Shown here one piece after another: positions 6,125 to 14,326 of a stretch of DNA of 15,455 nucleotides; the stretch's first letter is position 1; the number at the start of each line of letters is the position of its first letter. The position numbers and the translations under genes are program-made. This DNA is from Oscillospiraceae bacterium (GTDB lineage: Bacteria > Bacillota > Clostridia > Oscillospirales > Acutalibacteraceae), in contig JAFLUO010000038.1 of NCBI GenBank assembly GCA_022508705.1, positions 1 through 15,455 of the forward strand. The letters are read 5' to 3'. Under the pieces are notes generated by a model. The model did not search any database and was not told the DNA's origin. It saw only the letters and a list, made by a program, of their open reading frames with translations.

Positions 6125-8011
6125 TCAGTTTTTAAAATTACAGTTCGGAACAAGTCGCTTTAAAAATTCGCGTGTTTCGGACGGATTTAAATTCGGTATC
6201 AGGCTGATTTCATTTTCTAAAAGCTTGTCGTCAAAGGGAATCGGAGCAGTAACAAAGATTTTGTCATTCTGCGTTTTGCGCCTGCCGTCCATCTCCTCTT
6301 CCAAAGACAGCTCCTCATAAAGCTTTTCACCGGGTCTTAGCCCCGTAAACTGAATTTCAATATCTTTATAAGGCTCAAAGCCCGAAAGTCTGATAAGATT
6401 TTCTGCCAAAGAAACAATTTTAACAGGCTCGCCCATGTCAAGCACAAAAATCTCTCCGCCCTTAGCAAGTCCGCCTGCCTGAACTACCAACTGAGAAGCC
6501 TCGGGAATGGTCATAAAGTAACGAGTAATATCGGGATGTGTAACGGTCAGGGGGCCGCCCTGCTTTATTTGTTCTTTAAAAATCGGAATTACACTGCCGT
6601 TTGAGCCTAAAACGTTTCCAAAACGCACTGCGGCAAATTTTGTTCCCTTTGAAATCTTGCTGAAATGCTGAACGGTAAGCTCGGCAATTCGCTTGGTAGC
6701 GCCCATAACGTTTGTGGGATTAACCGCCTTATCGGTTGAAAGCAGAACAAAATTCTGAACACCGTATTCATTGGCGCAAAGACATACATTGTAAGTGCCG
6801 AGAACATTGTTTTTAACTGCTTCATAGGGGCTGTCCTCCATGAGCGGAACGTGTTTGTGGGCTGCTGCGTGGAAGACCGATGACGGATGAAACTCCTCAA
6901 AAACCTCACGAAGCCGTGCCACATCTCTAACGGAGCCTATGCGTATTTCAATTTCCGGCGCGCCGCAATAACGGCTGTCCAGTGAATTTTTAAGAGTAAA
7001 CGCATTATTTTCATAAATGTCAAATATAACGATTTTCTCAGGTGCATAGCGCGCTATCTGCCTGCAAAGCTCGCTGCCGATTGAACCGCCGCCGCCTGTG
7101 ACAAGAATTGTCTGATTTGTAAGATATTTACAAACTTCTGTGTCAAGCTCAACCTCAGGGCGTGCAAGAAGGTCAAGCACATCAACGTCACGGATTTTTT
7201 CAGAGACTTTGTCCCGAACTCCCGTAAGCTCGTCAATATTCGGCGCTGTTTTCAGGTCACAGCCCGTGCCCATTGCGATTTCAAGAATTTCACGTTTACG
7301 CTGAGCTGTGGCAGACGGAATACAGAAAACTATCTCATTTACCCCAAACTTTTTAACGATTGCAGGTATATCCTTGGTGGTTCCTGCAATGGGAATACCT
7401 TGAATTGAAGAGCTGAGCTTGCTTTCATCGTCGTCAACAATAACAACGGGAGAGCCAAATTTGTAACCGCTGATGCTCATTTCATAAATAATTGAAGAGC
7501 CCATATCTCCTGCGCCGATAATCATTATTCGCTTATTTGCCGAGCCTCTGCGTCTTTTTGCGTCAGACCGAAGCGTTCGGTAAGCGGTATAAAACATTCG
7601 GACTCCTACGGTTAAGAAACTGATAATCAGGAAGGAATCTATGTAAACTACAAAAGGCATGCACCTGAAAAAGTGCCAGTCAAGCACGCCTGTGATCTGC
7701 AGCTTTTGACCTACATATTCGATTAGATAGAAAACAAACGTGCCTGCCCCTACAGAGAGCACTGTGCAAATAAGCTCGTAAAAGCTCATATACCGCCAAA
7801 GGTTATTATAAATCTTTGAGGCAAGGAAAAAGCCTATATAAATTACCGTGATAATCGGAAATCTTATTAAAATGTACTCGGCTACCCAACGGGGCATTGA
7901 AAAGCCGAAATGCAGAAAAAGAGAAAGAGCAAATGCGCCGTTGACAGCAAGAATGTCAAATAACAGCAAAAGCACTCTCGGCAGCCTTAACCTTTCCAAA
8001 AATGTACTCAT
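6125..8011 (-). CDS. Membrane-bound nucleotide-sugar 4,6-dehydratase (CapD/WbpM/PglF type)
   Basis: Probably converts UDP-GlcNAc or a similar UDP-sugar to the 4-keto-6-deoxy form, the first step towards modified sugars for capsule or surface glycans. The 628-residue length fits the large membrane form. An N-terminal block of about four helices (roughly residues 10-145) is followed by a first Rossmann domain with GAGDMG at 166-171. The catalytic short-chain dehydrogenase domain then starts at ILVTGGGGSIGSE (GGGGSIG at 306-312). The active site reads LLSTDKAVNPTNVMGATK, with S425, D427, K428, M436 and K440. Methionine in place of the usual tyrosine is characteristic of WbpM/PglF-like enzymes. 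The start ATG has GAGGGA 6 bases upstream. The gene stands alone between its own promoter and terminator, with no glycosyltransferases or flippase in view, so the glycan it serves is unknown. Confidence 0.92.
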   Translation of the reverse strand: MSTFLERLRLPRVLLLLFDILAVNGAFALSLFLHFGFSMPRWVAEYILIRFPIITVIYIGFFLASKIYNNLWRYMSFYELICTVLSVGAGTFVFYLIEYVGQKLQITGVLDWHFFRCMPFVVYIDSFLIISFLTVGVRMFYTAYRTLRSDAKRRRGSANKRIMIIGAGDMGSSIIYEMSISGYKFGSPVVIVDDDESKLSSSIQGIPIAGTTKDIPAIVKKFGVNEIVFCIPSATAQRKREILEIAMGTGCDLKTAPNIDELTGVRDKVSEKIRDVDVLDLLARPEVELDTEVCKYLTNQTILVTGGGGSIGSELCRQIARYAPEKIVIFDIYENNAFTLKNSLDSRYCGAPEIEIRIGSVRDVARLREVFEEFHPSSVFHAAAHKHVPLMEDSPYEAVKNNVLGTYNVCLCANEYGVQNFVLLSTDKAVNPTNVMGATKRIAELTVQHFSKISKGTKFAAVRFGNVLGSNGSVIPIFKEQIKQGGPLTVTHPDITRYFMTIPEASQLVVQAGGLAKGGEIFVLDMGEPVKIVSLAENLIRLSGFEPYKDIEIQFTGLRPGEKLYEELSLEEEMDGRRKTQNDKIFVTAPIPFDDKLLENEISLIPNLNPSETREFLKRLVPNCNFKN

Positions 8012-8051
8012 AAAAAATCCCTCGGTCTATTCATTTTTTATAGATAGTAAG

Positions 8052-8080
8052 ATTATACTCTTTTTGAGTACGCTTGTCAA
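8052..8080 (-). promoter_or_regulatory. Consensus promoter of the dehydratase gene
   Basis: On the minus strand TTGACA (8080-8075), 17 bases and TATAAT (8057-8052) match the sigma-70/sigma-A consensus in all 12 positions. The start codon follows 40 bases after the -10 box. A small inverted repeat TACTC-N5-GAGTA (8056-8070) lies in the spacer and touches the -10 box. Confidence 0.88.
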
Positions 8081-8106
8081 ATCCGCATTATAAAACATTA
8101 TTTTTA

Positions 8107-8135
8107 TTTACAATAAATTTTCATTATGGTAAAAT
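8107..8135 (+). promoter_or_regulatory. Probable promoter for the hypothetical gene and methyltransferase
   Basis: TTTACA (8107-8112), a 17-base spacer and TAAAAT (8130-8135), with TGG just before the -10 box in the manner of an extended -10. It is divergent from the dehydratase promoter and about 55 bases upstream of the first possible start codon. Confidence 0.65.
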
Positions 8136-8190
8136 ATGCTTTGATATTGAAAATTTACTCAAATTTTGTCTTGTTTTTTAAAGGTCGGTG

Positions 8191-8517
8191 GTGCAGTTGA
8201 ATACAAAATACATCGGTAAATGGCACGGCAGAGCGGACACGCCCTTTTTCAAGGGAAGCGCTTATGTGGATATTTTCGACAACAACGGTGAATACGGCTT
8301 TAAGGTAGAGGTTCAGGGCTTTGACAAGCTCCCCAAATTTACGGTATATAACATTATAGAAGGTGAAAACTCACTTAAAGGTACGGCGGATATAAATATG
8401 TTTGGTCGCATTACAGCGGAAATTGAGGTTCACTTTAATGGTGATACCTTCACGGGTGAAATCCGTCTTCCCGTTTTCGGAACGGTGCAGATTCTTGACG
8501 GCAGGAAAGTAAGTTGA
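8191..8517 (+). CDS. Small hypothetical protein, predicted all-beta
   Basis: I do not recognise this protein. It has about 108 residues, no signal peptide, no membrane helix and no cysteine. The sequence alternates short hydrophobic strands with turns (YVDIFDNNGEYGFKVEVQG, then FTGEIRLPVFGTVQIL), suggesting a compact beta sandwich or small barrel; this is by-eye inference. There is no ATG near the front. GTG at 8191 has AAAGG 6 bases upstream and is my choice; GTG at 8188 and TTG at 8197 are alternatives. The stop codon overlaps the methyltransferase start by one base (TGATG), so the two are almost certainly co-translated. The nearby promoter suggests this is the first gene of the unit. Coupling to an RNA-modifying enzyme is the only functional clue. 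Confidence 0.75.
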   Translation: MQLNTKYIGKWHGRADTPFFKGSAYVDIFDNNGEYGFKVEVQGFDKLPKFTVYNIIEGENSLKGTADINMFGRITAEIEVHFNGDTFTGEIRLPVFGTVQILDGRKVS

Positions 8518-9671
8518 TGACGATGATGACTGAAAATTCCTGTAAGTATGCTAAAAAATGCGGTGCGTGCCAGCTTGCAAATATGCCTTACGAAAAACAG
8601 CTCAGCTTTAAAATGGCGAAAGAGATTAAGCTTTTGGGACGTTTTGGCAAGGTGCAGGAAATAATCGGAATGGACGAGCCCTATTTTTACAGAAACAAAT
8701 CTCAATACGCTTTCGGTGTTTACCGAGGAAAAACCGTTGCGGGCGTGTACCAGTCCTCAACCCACAACATAGTTGATATTGACTCCTGTCTACTTACAGA
8801 CAAGAGAGCCGATGAAATTTTTACAGTAGTTAAAAAACTTCTAATCAGCTTTAAGCTTAAACCCTATGATGAAAAAACCGGCACCGGATTTTTACGCCAT
8901 TTACTTGTAAAAACCGCTTTTCAAAGCGGCGAAACAATGGTCGTGCTTGTAACGGCAACAAGGGAATTTCCGAAAAAGCGCTCCTTTATAAACGCTTTAG
9001 TTAAAAATTGTCCATACATTACGACTGTCGTTCAAAACGTAAACTCAAAATTCACCGCAATGGTTTTAGGCGATAAGAGCGAAGTGCTTTACGGCGACGG
9101 AAAAATCACGGAATTGCTTTGCGGTATGAATTTCCGCATTTCGCCTAAAGCGTTTTATCAGATAAACCCCGTGCAAACCGAAATTCTGTACGGCAAGGCG
9201 CTTGAATTTGCAGATTTTAACGGCACGGAAGAAATTATTGACGCTTACTGCGGAACAGGCACAATAGGGCTTATTGCAAGCGGCAAAGTTAAAAGTGTTA
9301 TAGGCGTTGAAATAAACAAAGACGCCGTTAAAGACGCCAAAGAAAACGCCGCTTTGAACAACGTAAAAAATATTTCATTTTTTGCGGCGGATGCAGGTAA
9401 ATTTATGACAGAGCTGGCAGAAAACGGCAAAAAAATTGATGCTGTAATAATGGACCCTGCAAGAGCAGGCGCAGATATGACCTTTCTCTCGTCCCTCGTA
9501 AAGCTTTCACCGCAAAAGATTATCTATGTTTCCTGCAACCCTGAAACACTTGCAAGAGATTTATTATATCTTACCAAAAACGGATATAAAGTGCGAAAAA
9601 TTCAACCCGTTGATATGTTTCCCCACACAGAGCACATTGAAACGGTTGTTCTTTTGTCAAGTAAGCAATGA
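8517..9671 (+). CDS. RNA uracil-5-methyltransferase, RlmD/RumA (TrmA) family
   Basis: SAM-dependent enzyme that makes 5-methyluridine in RNA, most likely 23S rRNA. With residues counted from the in-frame TTG at 8514 (subtract one for the chosen ATG), an iron-sulfur cluster motif has C10, C16 and C19 (C-x5-C-x2-C) and probably C92. The SAM site is DAYCGTGTIGL from about 243. The catalytic nucleophile is C341 in YVSCNPETLARD, and the C-terminal FPHTEHIETV supplies the general base, probably E376. At about 384 residues it is shorter than E. coli RlmD because the N-terminal RNA-binding TRAM domain is absent, as in many Firmicute and RlmC-like members; the exact target uridine is therefore uncertain. 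I chose the ATG at 8517 because AGGAAAG lies 7 bases upstream and it overlaps the previous stop. It probably shares the promoter at 8107-8135. Confidence 0.93.
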   Translation: MTMMTENSCKYAKKCGACQLANMPYEKQLSFKMAKEIKLLGRFGKVQEIIGMDEPYFYRNKSQYAFGVYRGKTVAGVYQSSTHNIVDIDSCLLTDKRADEIFTVVKKLLISFKLKPYDEKTGTGFLRHLLVKTAFQSGETMVVLVTATREFPKKRSFINALVKNCPYITTVVQNVNSKFTAMVLGDKSEVLYGDGKITELLCGMNFRISPKAFYQINPVQTEILYGKALEFADFNGTEEIIDAYCGTGTIGLIASGKVKSVIGVEINKDAVKDAKENAALNNVKNISFFAADAGKFMTELAENGKKIDAVIMDPARAGADMTFLSSLVKLSPQKIIYVSCNPETLARDLLYLTKNGYKVRKIQPVDMFPHTEHIETVVLLSSKQ

Positions 9672-9781
9672 GTTTTGTTGCATTAGGTTCCTACCGCAAA
9701 GATTACTATGTTGTTGAGCTGGAAATAGAACGACACTTCAAGAGAACAGAAAAATGGAGGTTCAAAATATGGAAAAAATAA
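9668..9781 (+). CDS. Possible 37-residue ORF or gene remnant at the methyltransferase 3' end
   Basis: An ATG at 9668 overlaps the methyltransferase stop by four bases (ATGA) and opens a 37-codon frame starting MSFVALGSYRKDYYVVE and ending inside the start of the nuclease-helicase gene. The overlap is what translational coupling would look like, but there is no strong ribosome site and I recognise no family. It could be a small real protein, the 5' stub of a gene displaced when the nuclease-helicase gene arrived, or chance. Confidence 0.25.
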   Translation: MSFVALGSYRKDYYVVELEIERHFKRTEKWRFKIWKK

Positions 9782-11943
9782 ATTCTGTGGGAAAGCTTAG
9801 ACTCAAAACCGTGATTTGTTCATTTCGAGAGCTGCCAGATATAAAAGAGATAGACTTTTGTAAGGAGTTGTATAGTCTCACAGAAAATGCAGATCTTGAC
9901 GAAAGTGTTTTTAAGATAGCTTTGCAGGAAGTTAATAAAAATAAACCATATGATACTACACGCGCAAATGATGATCCAGTTAACAAAATACGCTCTTGGA
10001 TAGATTGTTTACGTTTTTTTAAAACACATCTTACTGAACAGATAATAGAACGTATAGGAGATGTATCTGTATGCTTTGAATACTGTTTAAATAGTCGCTG
10101 GGTCGATGCTGTTATTGTGTGCAACAATAAAATTATTGTTTTAGAATTTAAAAGTGGAGAATCTACCGATAAAGCAACCCTTCTCGGATATATAAATCAG
10201 ATCAATTCATATTATAATCGTATCCGCCATTGTGTTAAAGGAGTGGCAAACGATATTGCTAAAGGGTGTTTGTCTGTAGAGAAATATCTTGTTTTCACTA
10301 ATGATGCAGTTATTGATAAGGTTGAGGAGATGGATAACTGTATAATTACCAGTAAAACATTTGAAGGTGTTCTTGCAAGTGCTACTAATCCTTGCACTCG
10401 TGAAAGACTTGAATATTTATTAGATTCAACCTCATATATTGATCCAACCATCACGGGAACATTTTCGTCATTGCTTACCGAAGGTGTTGTAAACTATGTC
10501 GAGGCAAACAGTCAAAACATTGAAGCGTGCAAAGACATCATCAATAGAGTACCTAAAAAAGCAACTCGCGAGTTGAGGGTGATACTTGTAAAAGGTGGAC
10601 CTGGAACCGGTAAAACAGGTACAGCTTTCACATTGTTGAGAGATTATATAAATGCTGGCTATACCCAAATACAGTATGTTACTGGAAATAATAATTTAGA
10701 AAAGTATTTTTCCAGTATTGTAGATGAGACCGCCAAAAAAAATAAAATACATGAGGACCTCAATGGAATTGCTGGATCCGTGATTGAACGTATCAATCGA
10801 CTTTATAACCCGAAGAATTATTGTGATGTTTTTCTTCACCGCAAGCCTAATGTGAATCCGGTTACAGTACAACAGAGTATTCTTCTTGTTGATGAGGCAC
10901 AAAGGCTGTGGAATTCATTAAATATTGCAGTTAGATCAAGGTTTATAGCTAACAAATGGGCAGATGAATACGAGAAAGATGAACAAGACTATATTTACGC
11001 CAACGATCTCTCAGAGACATATTTACTTTTATTTGGAGCGATCCAAGGCATGATAAATCAGCCAGTGGACAAACAAGATAACAAGTGTATCATTTTCTTT
11101 TTAGGTAATGGGCAAGAAATAAATAATGGTGAGGAAAATGGTGAAGAAGACGTTTTACGTGCAATAGGCGCAATAAGCCATGTTGCCAAAGAGAACGGCA
11201 TAAGCTTAAAGGTGTATACTCCTGAACAGCAAGATGAAGAGCGTCTACGTCAATTCCATGTAGCGACTGAGATAATTCCTGAACTTATGCTAATCAACAA
11301 CAAAAGAAATGATGAGGGCGATCCTCAATTAAATATTATAAATAGTATTCTTGAAGGAGATACTGCACTTTCAGGGCAACAAAATTTATATCGCATAATT
11401 GATGATTTCCAGGATATTGAAAAGAGCTTTTACCATGCCGAGGATGACGATTATTCTATAGGACTTCTTGTAAATAGTTATGATACTTGGGGATACGGCA
11501 GAGATAGTAAATATAGTTTTATTGATGTAAAAAACGGAAAAAAATACAGCTTTAGTGGTATTGGACAGAATCTATATGATTTTTTTCATGAACGCGGCTG
11601 TAATAGACTTAAAGAATTTGCTACTCAATTCGATAGTCAGGGGCTGGAACTTGATAATACGGTGGTTATATGGGGAAATACATTATTATGGAGAAACAAT
11701 GAATGGACTGTCAATGATGAAAAGGTTAACGGCAAGTGTAGAATGGGTAGCATTTGGTCTCATTGCAAGAAAGTCAACAATCTAATTGGTAAAAAAAGCC
11801 TTGATTATAATGAGGTTAAAAAGCAATTTGTAATAAATGCATATCGAGTGTTATTAACAAGAGCAAGACAATCGACTTATCTATATGTGCAAGATGAAGA
11901 AACGCGCAATCATTTAAAGGCTTTATTGGAGAATTGTCAGTAA
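9769..11943 (+). CDS. PD-(D/E)XK nuclease fused to DUF2075/SF1-like helicase, candidate phage-defence protein
   Basis: Predicted to cut and unwind nucleic acid in the cytoplasm. The start at 9769 has GGAGG 8 bases upstream; an ATG 15 bases earlier (9754) lacks a good site. From 9769 the protein has 724 residues. The N-terminal part carries a nuclease core: E104, D113 in SRWVDAVIV, E126 and K128 in VLEFKSGES, then Q144 and Y148 (QINSY), the QxxxY motif of RecB-like nucleases. The helicase half has Walker A GGPGTGKT at 276-283, Walker B LLVDEAQ with D375-E376, the motif V-like SQGLELD and the motif VI-like YRVLLTRARQ near the C-terminus. This half matches DUF2075/Schlafen-group-3-like ATPases. 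All key residues look intact. Codon use is more AT-rich by eye than in the flanking genes, suggesting transfer. The nuclease-helicase layout resembles single-gene immunity proteins such as Nhi; the role in defence is inferred. I see no convincing promoter or terminator of its own. Confidence 0.85.
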   Translation: MEKINSVGKLRLKTVICSFRELPDIKEIDFCKELYSLTENADLDESVFKIALQEVNKNKPYDTTRANDDPVNKIRSWIDCLRFFKTHLTEQIIERIGDVSVCFEYCLNSRWVDAVIVCNNKIIVLEFKSGESTDKATLLGYINQINSYYNRIRHCVKGVANDIAKGCLSVEKYLVFTNDAVIDKVEEMDNCIITSKTFEGVLASATNPCTRERLEYLLDSTSYIDPTITGTFSSLLTEGVVNYVEANSQNIEACKDIINRVPKKATRELRVILVKGGPGTGKTGTAFTLLRDYINAGYTQIQYVTGNNNLEKYFSSIVDETAKKNKIHEDLNGIAGSVIERINRLYNPKNYCDVFLHRKPNVNPVTVQQSILLVDEAQRLWNSLNIAVRSRFIANKWADEYEKDEQDYIYANDLSETYLLLFGAIQGMINQPVDKQDNKCIIFFLGNGQEINNGEENGEEDVLRAIGAISHVAKENGISLKVYTPEQQDEERLRQFHVATEIIPELMLINNKRNDEGDPQLNIINSILEGDTALSGQQNLYRIIDDFQDIEKSFYHAEDDDYSIGLLVNSYDTWGYGRDSKYSFIDVKNGKKYSFSGIGQNLYDFFHERGCNRLKEFATQFDSQGLELDNTVVIWGNTLLWRNNEWTVNDEKVNGKCRMGSIWSHCKKVNNLIGKKSLDYNEVKKQFVINAYRVLLTRARQSTYLYVQDEETRNHLKALLENCQ

Positions 11944-12001
11944 ATTTAATAGCTGCAGTTATCTGAGATTCCACAAAAAATACATAAAAAGGATATACAA
12001 A

Positions 12002-12547
12002 ATGAAAAAAAGCAAAATTTTTGACATAACTTTGATAGCACTTATGGCAGCGGTCATTTGCGTTTGCTCCTGGATTACAATCCCTGTGGGCGCAATTCCC
12101 TTTACCCTTCAAACCTTCGGCGTGTTTTTGGCTCTTCGCTTTTTAGGAGGTAAAAAGGGCACAGCATCAATAATAATTTATTTACTTTTAGGTGCGGCGG
12201 GGCTTCCCGTGTTCTCAAATTTCGGCGCAGGGATAGGCAAAATAATGGGCCCTACGGGCGGCTATATGCTCGGCTTCATTTTCAGCGGAATTGTAATTAC
12301 TGTTTTAGAAAAGTTTGAAAAGCATGCAAAATATTTAAGAGTAGTAACCGATTTAATTGCCATGATAAGCTATTATACGCTGGGCACGGCATGGTTTTAT
12401 TTCTTCATAGGGAAAGGCAACGGTATGAGCATTTTTGCGGTGCTTACGACTTGCGTAATTCCCTTTATAATTCCCGATATTATCAAAATCGCCCTTGCGG
12501 AATTAGTAAGCTTTAAAATGCCAAAGAAATTCAAGAAAAATATTTGA
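12002..12547 (+). CDS. bioY: BioY-family biotin transporter, ECF substrate-binding (S) component
   Basis: Membrane protein that captures biotin and works with the ECF energising module (EcfA, EcfA', EcfT), which is not in this window. The 181 residues contain about six hydrophobic segments and the family landmarks IPFTLQTF at 32-39, YLLLGAAGLPVF at 60-71, GPTGGY at 83-88 and the C-terminal PDIIKIALA with D159 and K162. The length is normal. AAAGGA lies 8 bases before the ATG. Only 58 bases separate it from the nuclease-helicase stop, and I see no clear promoter or BirA-type operator in that gap, so its expression may depend on read-through or on a weak local promoter. The next gene follows after 79 bases. 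Confidence 0.93.
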   Translation: MKKSKIFDITLIALMAAVICVCSWITIPVGAIPFTLQTFGVFLALRFLGGKKGTASIIIYLLLGAAGLPVFSNFGAGIGKIMGPTGGYMLGFIFSGIVITVLEKFEKHAKYLRVVTDLIAMISYYTLGTAWFYFFIGKGNGMSIFAVLTTCVIPFIIPDIIKIALAELVSFKMPKKFKKNI

Positions 12548-12626
12548 TTTCAGCACAGCATTATTCATAAGCGTTTTGCCTTTTCTAATAAAATAAATCA
12601 AACAACTAAAATTTAGGAGATTTTTT

Positions 12627-13418
12627 ATGAGCTATCTTATCATTTTATGCGTTTCGTTGATTATCTGCGCAATGGGCTTTTACAAGTATCTTTACTTTAT
12701 TTCATTGGGCTACGGATTTTCTGTTGCAGGCATAGGCATTGCTCTTTTAATTCTGTTTCGTGGGGATTTAAGCATTGCGCCCGCCATTTGCTCCGTTCTT
12801 TTAATTGTTTACGGTATTCGCTTAGGCGGTTACCTTTTAAAGCGTGAAATTAAAAGTGCCGATTACAACAAGGCAATGAAAAAAGAGATAAAAGACGGCA
12901 AGGGAATGAAATTTATTGTTAAAGTGTTTATGTGGATTAGCTGTGCTTTCCTTTATACTTTGCAAATCTCACCCGTTTTCTTCCGTCTGAAAGCAGGCAA
13001 GGGTACAGACGTATTTTCTATTATCGGCGCCGTTGTTATGCTTTTGGGCATTATCGTTGAATCCGTTTCTGACCACCAAAAGTCTAAGGCAAAAAGAGCA
13101 AATCCCCACAGATTTTGCGATTCAGGGCTTTTCAAAATTGTAAGATGCCCCAACTATTTCGGTGAAATCCTTTTCTGGACCGGCGTTTTTGTGTCGGGCA
13201 TTAACGTATACTCAGGCATTGTTGAATGGGGCGCCGCAATAATCGGATACGTTTGCATTGTTTACATTATGTTCGGCGGCGCAAGGCGCCTTGAAATCCG
13301 CCAAAACAGAAATTACGGCTCTGACCCCGAATATCAGAATTACGTTAAAAAAACACCTATAATTCTTCCGCTTATTCCCCTTTACAGCGTTGAAAAATAT
13401 AAATTCCTTGTTGGTTAA
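12627..13418 (+). CDS. DUF1295 family membrane protein (steroid 5-alpha-reductase/isoprenylcysteine methyltransferase-like)
   Basis: Integral membrane protein of 263 residues with about six to seven helices. The family signature runs from DHQK at 149-152 through N159 and RFCDSGLFKIVRCPNYFGE (162-180), with N176, Y177, G179 and E180. Most members read R-H-P-N-Y; here the second position is cysteine (C174). This C-terminal region binds NADPH or SAM in the better-studied 5-alpha-reductase and isoprenylcysteine methyltransferase relatives, but the substrate of bacterial DUF1295 proteins is generally unknown. An AGGAG ribosome site precedes the ATG by about 7 bases. The stop codon lies 10 bases before the ureohydrolase start, so those two are probably co-transcribed. 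Confidence 0.9.
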   Translation: MSYLIILCVSLIICAMGFYKYLYFISLGYGFSVAGIGIALLILFRGDLSIAPAICSVLLIVYGIRLGGYLLKREIKSADYNKAMKKEIKDGKGMKFIVKVFMWISCAFLYTLQISPVFFRLKAGKGTDVFSIIGAVVMLLGIIVESVSDHQKSKAKRANPHRFCDSGLFKIVRCPNYFGEILFWTGVFVSGINVYSGIVEWGAAIIGYVCIVYIMFGGARRLEIRQNRNYGSDPEYQNYVKKTPIILPLIPLYSVEKYKFLVG

Positions 13419-13428
13419 GGCGAAAAAT

Positions 13429-14313
13429 ATGAATAACGAAAACACTGCAAAATATTTAATATGTGAAGCTCCCGTTTGTGTCGGCTCACCCACGAACGGT
13501 ACTCAGCACGCATACGCACAGCTGAAAGAAAACGGACTCGGTGAGTTTTTCTCCGAAAAGGCTCTTTTCCGTGATTTTGAAGGCGAAAGAGAAGTTTCCG
13601 AAACAAAACCCGATAAAAAACTTCACGGGCTTTCCACCGTTATGCTCGTAAATGAGCAAAATTACCGCAATATGCTTGACGGGCACTTAAACGGTCTTGT
13701 TCCCGTGTGCTTGGGCGGCGACCATTCCCTTGCAATGAGCAGTATTGCCGCGCTCTCTGACATTACAGGACCTAACGACATTGCCGTTATTTACATTGAC
13801 GGTCATACGGACATTAACACGGTTGAATCTTCGCTTACGGGGTATATTCACGGAATGCCGCTGGCGCAAGCTCTCGGTCTTTGCCCCAAGGAGCTTGATA
13901 TTGGGGACAACAAAATTCACCTTTACGGCGAAAATCTTTATATTGTAGGCGCACGCAGTATTGACCCTGAAGAATACGTGATTTGCGAAAATCAGGGCGT
14001 CCATCTTTACACGGCTGATGATATAAAAGAGCAAGGAGCAGACAGCGTTTTAAATGAGATTTTAAAGGACATAGGCGACAAAAAAATTCATTTAAGCTTT
14101 GATGTTGACTCTATTGACGGCAGTGAATTCCCTGCCACGGGCTACGTTATGCCAAACGGCCTTTCATTTGAATGTGTTTACGGAATACTCAAAAAGGTTA
14201 TTGACCGTGGAATTTCGTCGTTAGACGTTGTTGAATACAATCCGCTTCTTGACACAAACGGCGAATGCAGAGAAAAACTGTTTAAGATTTTCAAACTGCT
14301 GGCAGATAAATAA
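13429..14313 (+). CDS. Arginase-family ureohydrolase
   Basis: Predicted manganese enzyme that hydrolyses a guanidino compound, releasing urea from arginine or agmatine, or a related product. In 294 residues all six metal ligands are present: H99 in GGDHS, D124, H126 and D128 in YIDGHTDIN, and D225 and D227 in SFDVDSID. H141 in TGYIHGMPLA and E269 in DVVEYNP match arginase catalytic or substrate positions. The usual PGTGTPVPGGL stretch is changed to PATGYVMPNGL (235-245), so substrate may differ from classical arginase; agmatinase or another guanidino acid hydrolase is possible. I chose ATG 13429 with AAGG 8 bases upstream; the frame extends to a TTG at 13390 but that would overlap the previous gene. 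A strong terminator follows the stop. Confidence 0.9.
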   Translation: MNNENTAKYLICEAPVCVGSPTNGTQHAYAQLKENGLGEFFSEKALFRDFEGEREVSETKPDKKLHGLSTVMLVNEQNYRNMLDGHLNGLVPVCLGGDHSLAMSSIAALSDITGPNDIAVIYIDGHTDINTVESSLTGYIHGMPLAQALGLCPKELDIGDNKIHLYGENLYIVGARSIDPEEYVICENQGVHLYTADDIKEQGADSVLNEILKDIGDKKIHLSFDVDSIDGSEFPATGYVMPNGLSFECVYGILKKVIDRGISSLDVVEYNPLLDTNGECREKLFKIFKLLADK

Positions 14314-14326
14314 TTAAATTAAATGC

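Noticed and set aside
6607..6924. Minus-strand frame of 105 codons inside the dehydratase gene
   Set aside because: It is out of frame with the dehydratase, which contains the active-site motif in this same stretch. It is a shadow of the real gene.
9762..10127. Minus-strand frame of 121 codons opposite the nuclease-helicase gene
   Set aside because: It is antisense to the nuclease domain, has a low-complexity serine-rich translation and no recognisable ribosome site.
11944..12001. Biotin-responsive (BirA) operator or promoter before bioY
   Set aside because: The 58-base gap contains no recognisable BirA-type palindrome and no convincing -35/-10 pair.
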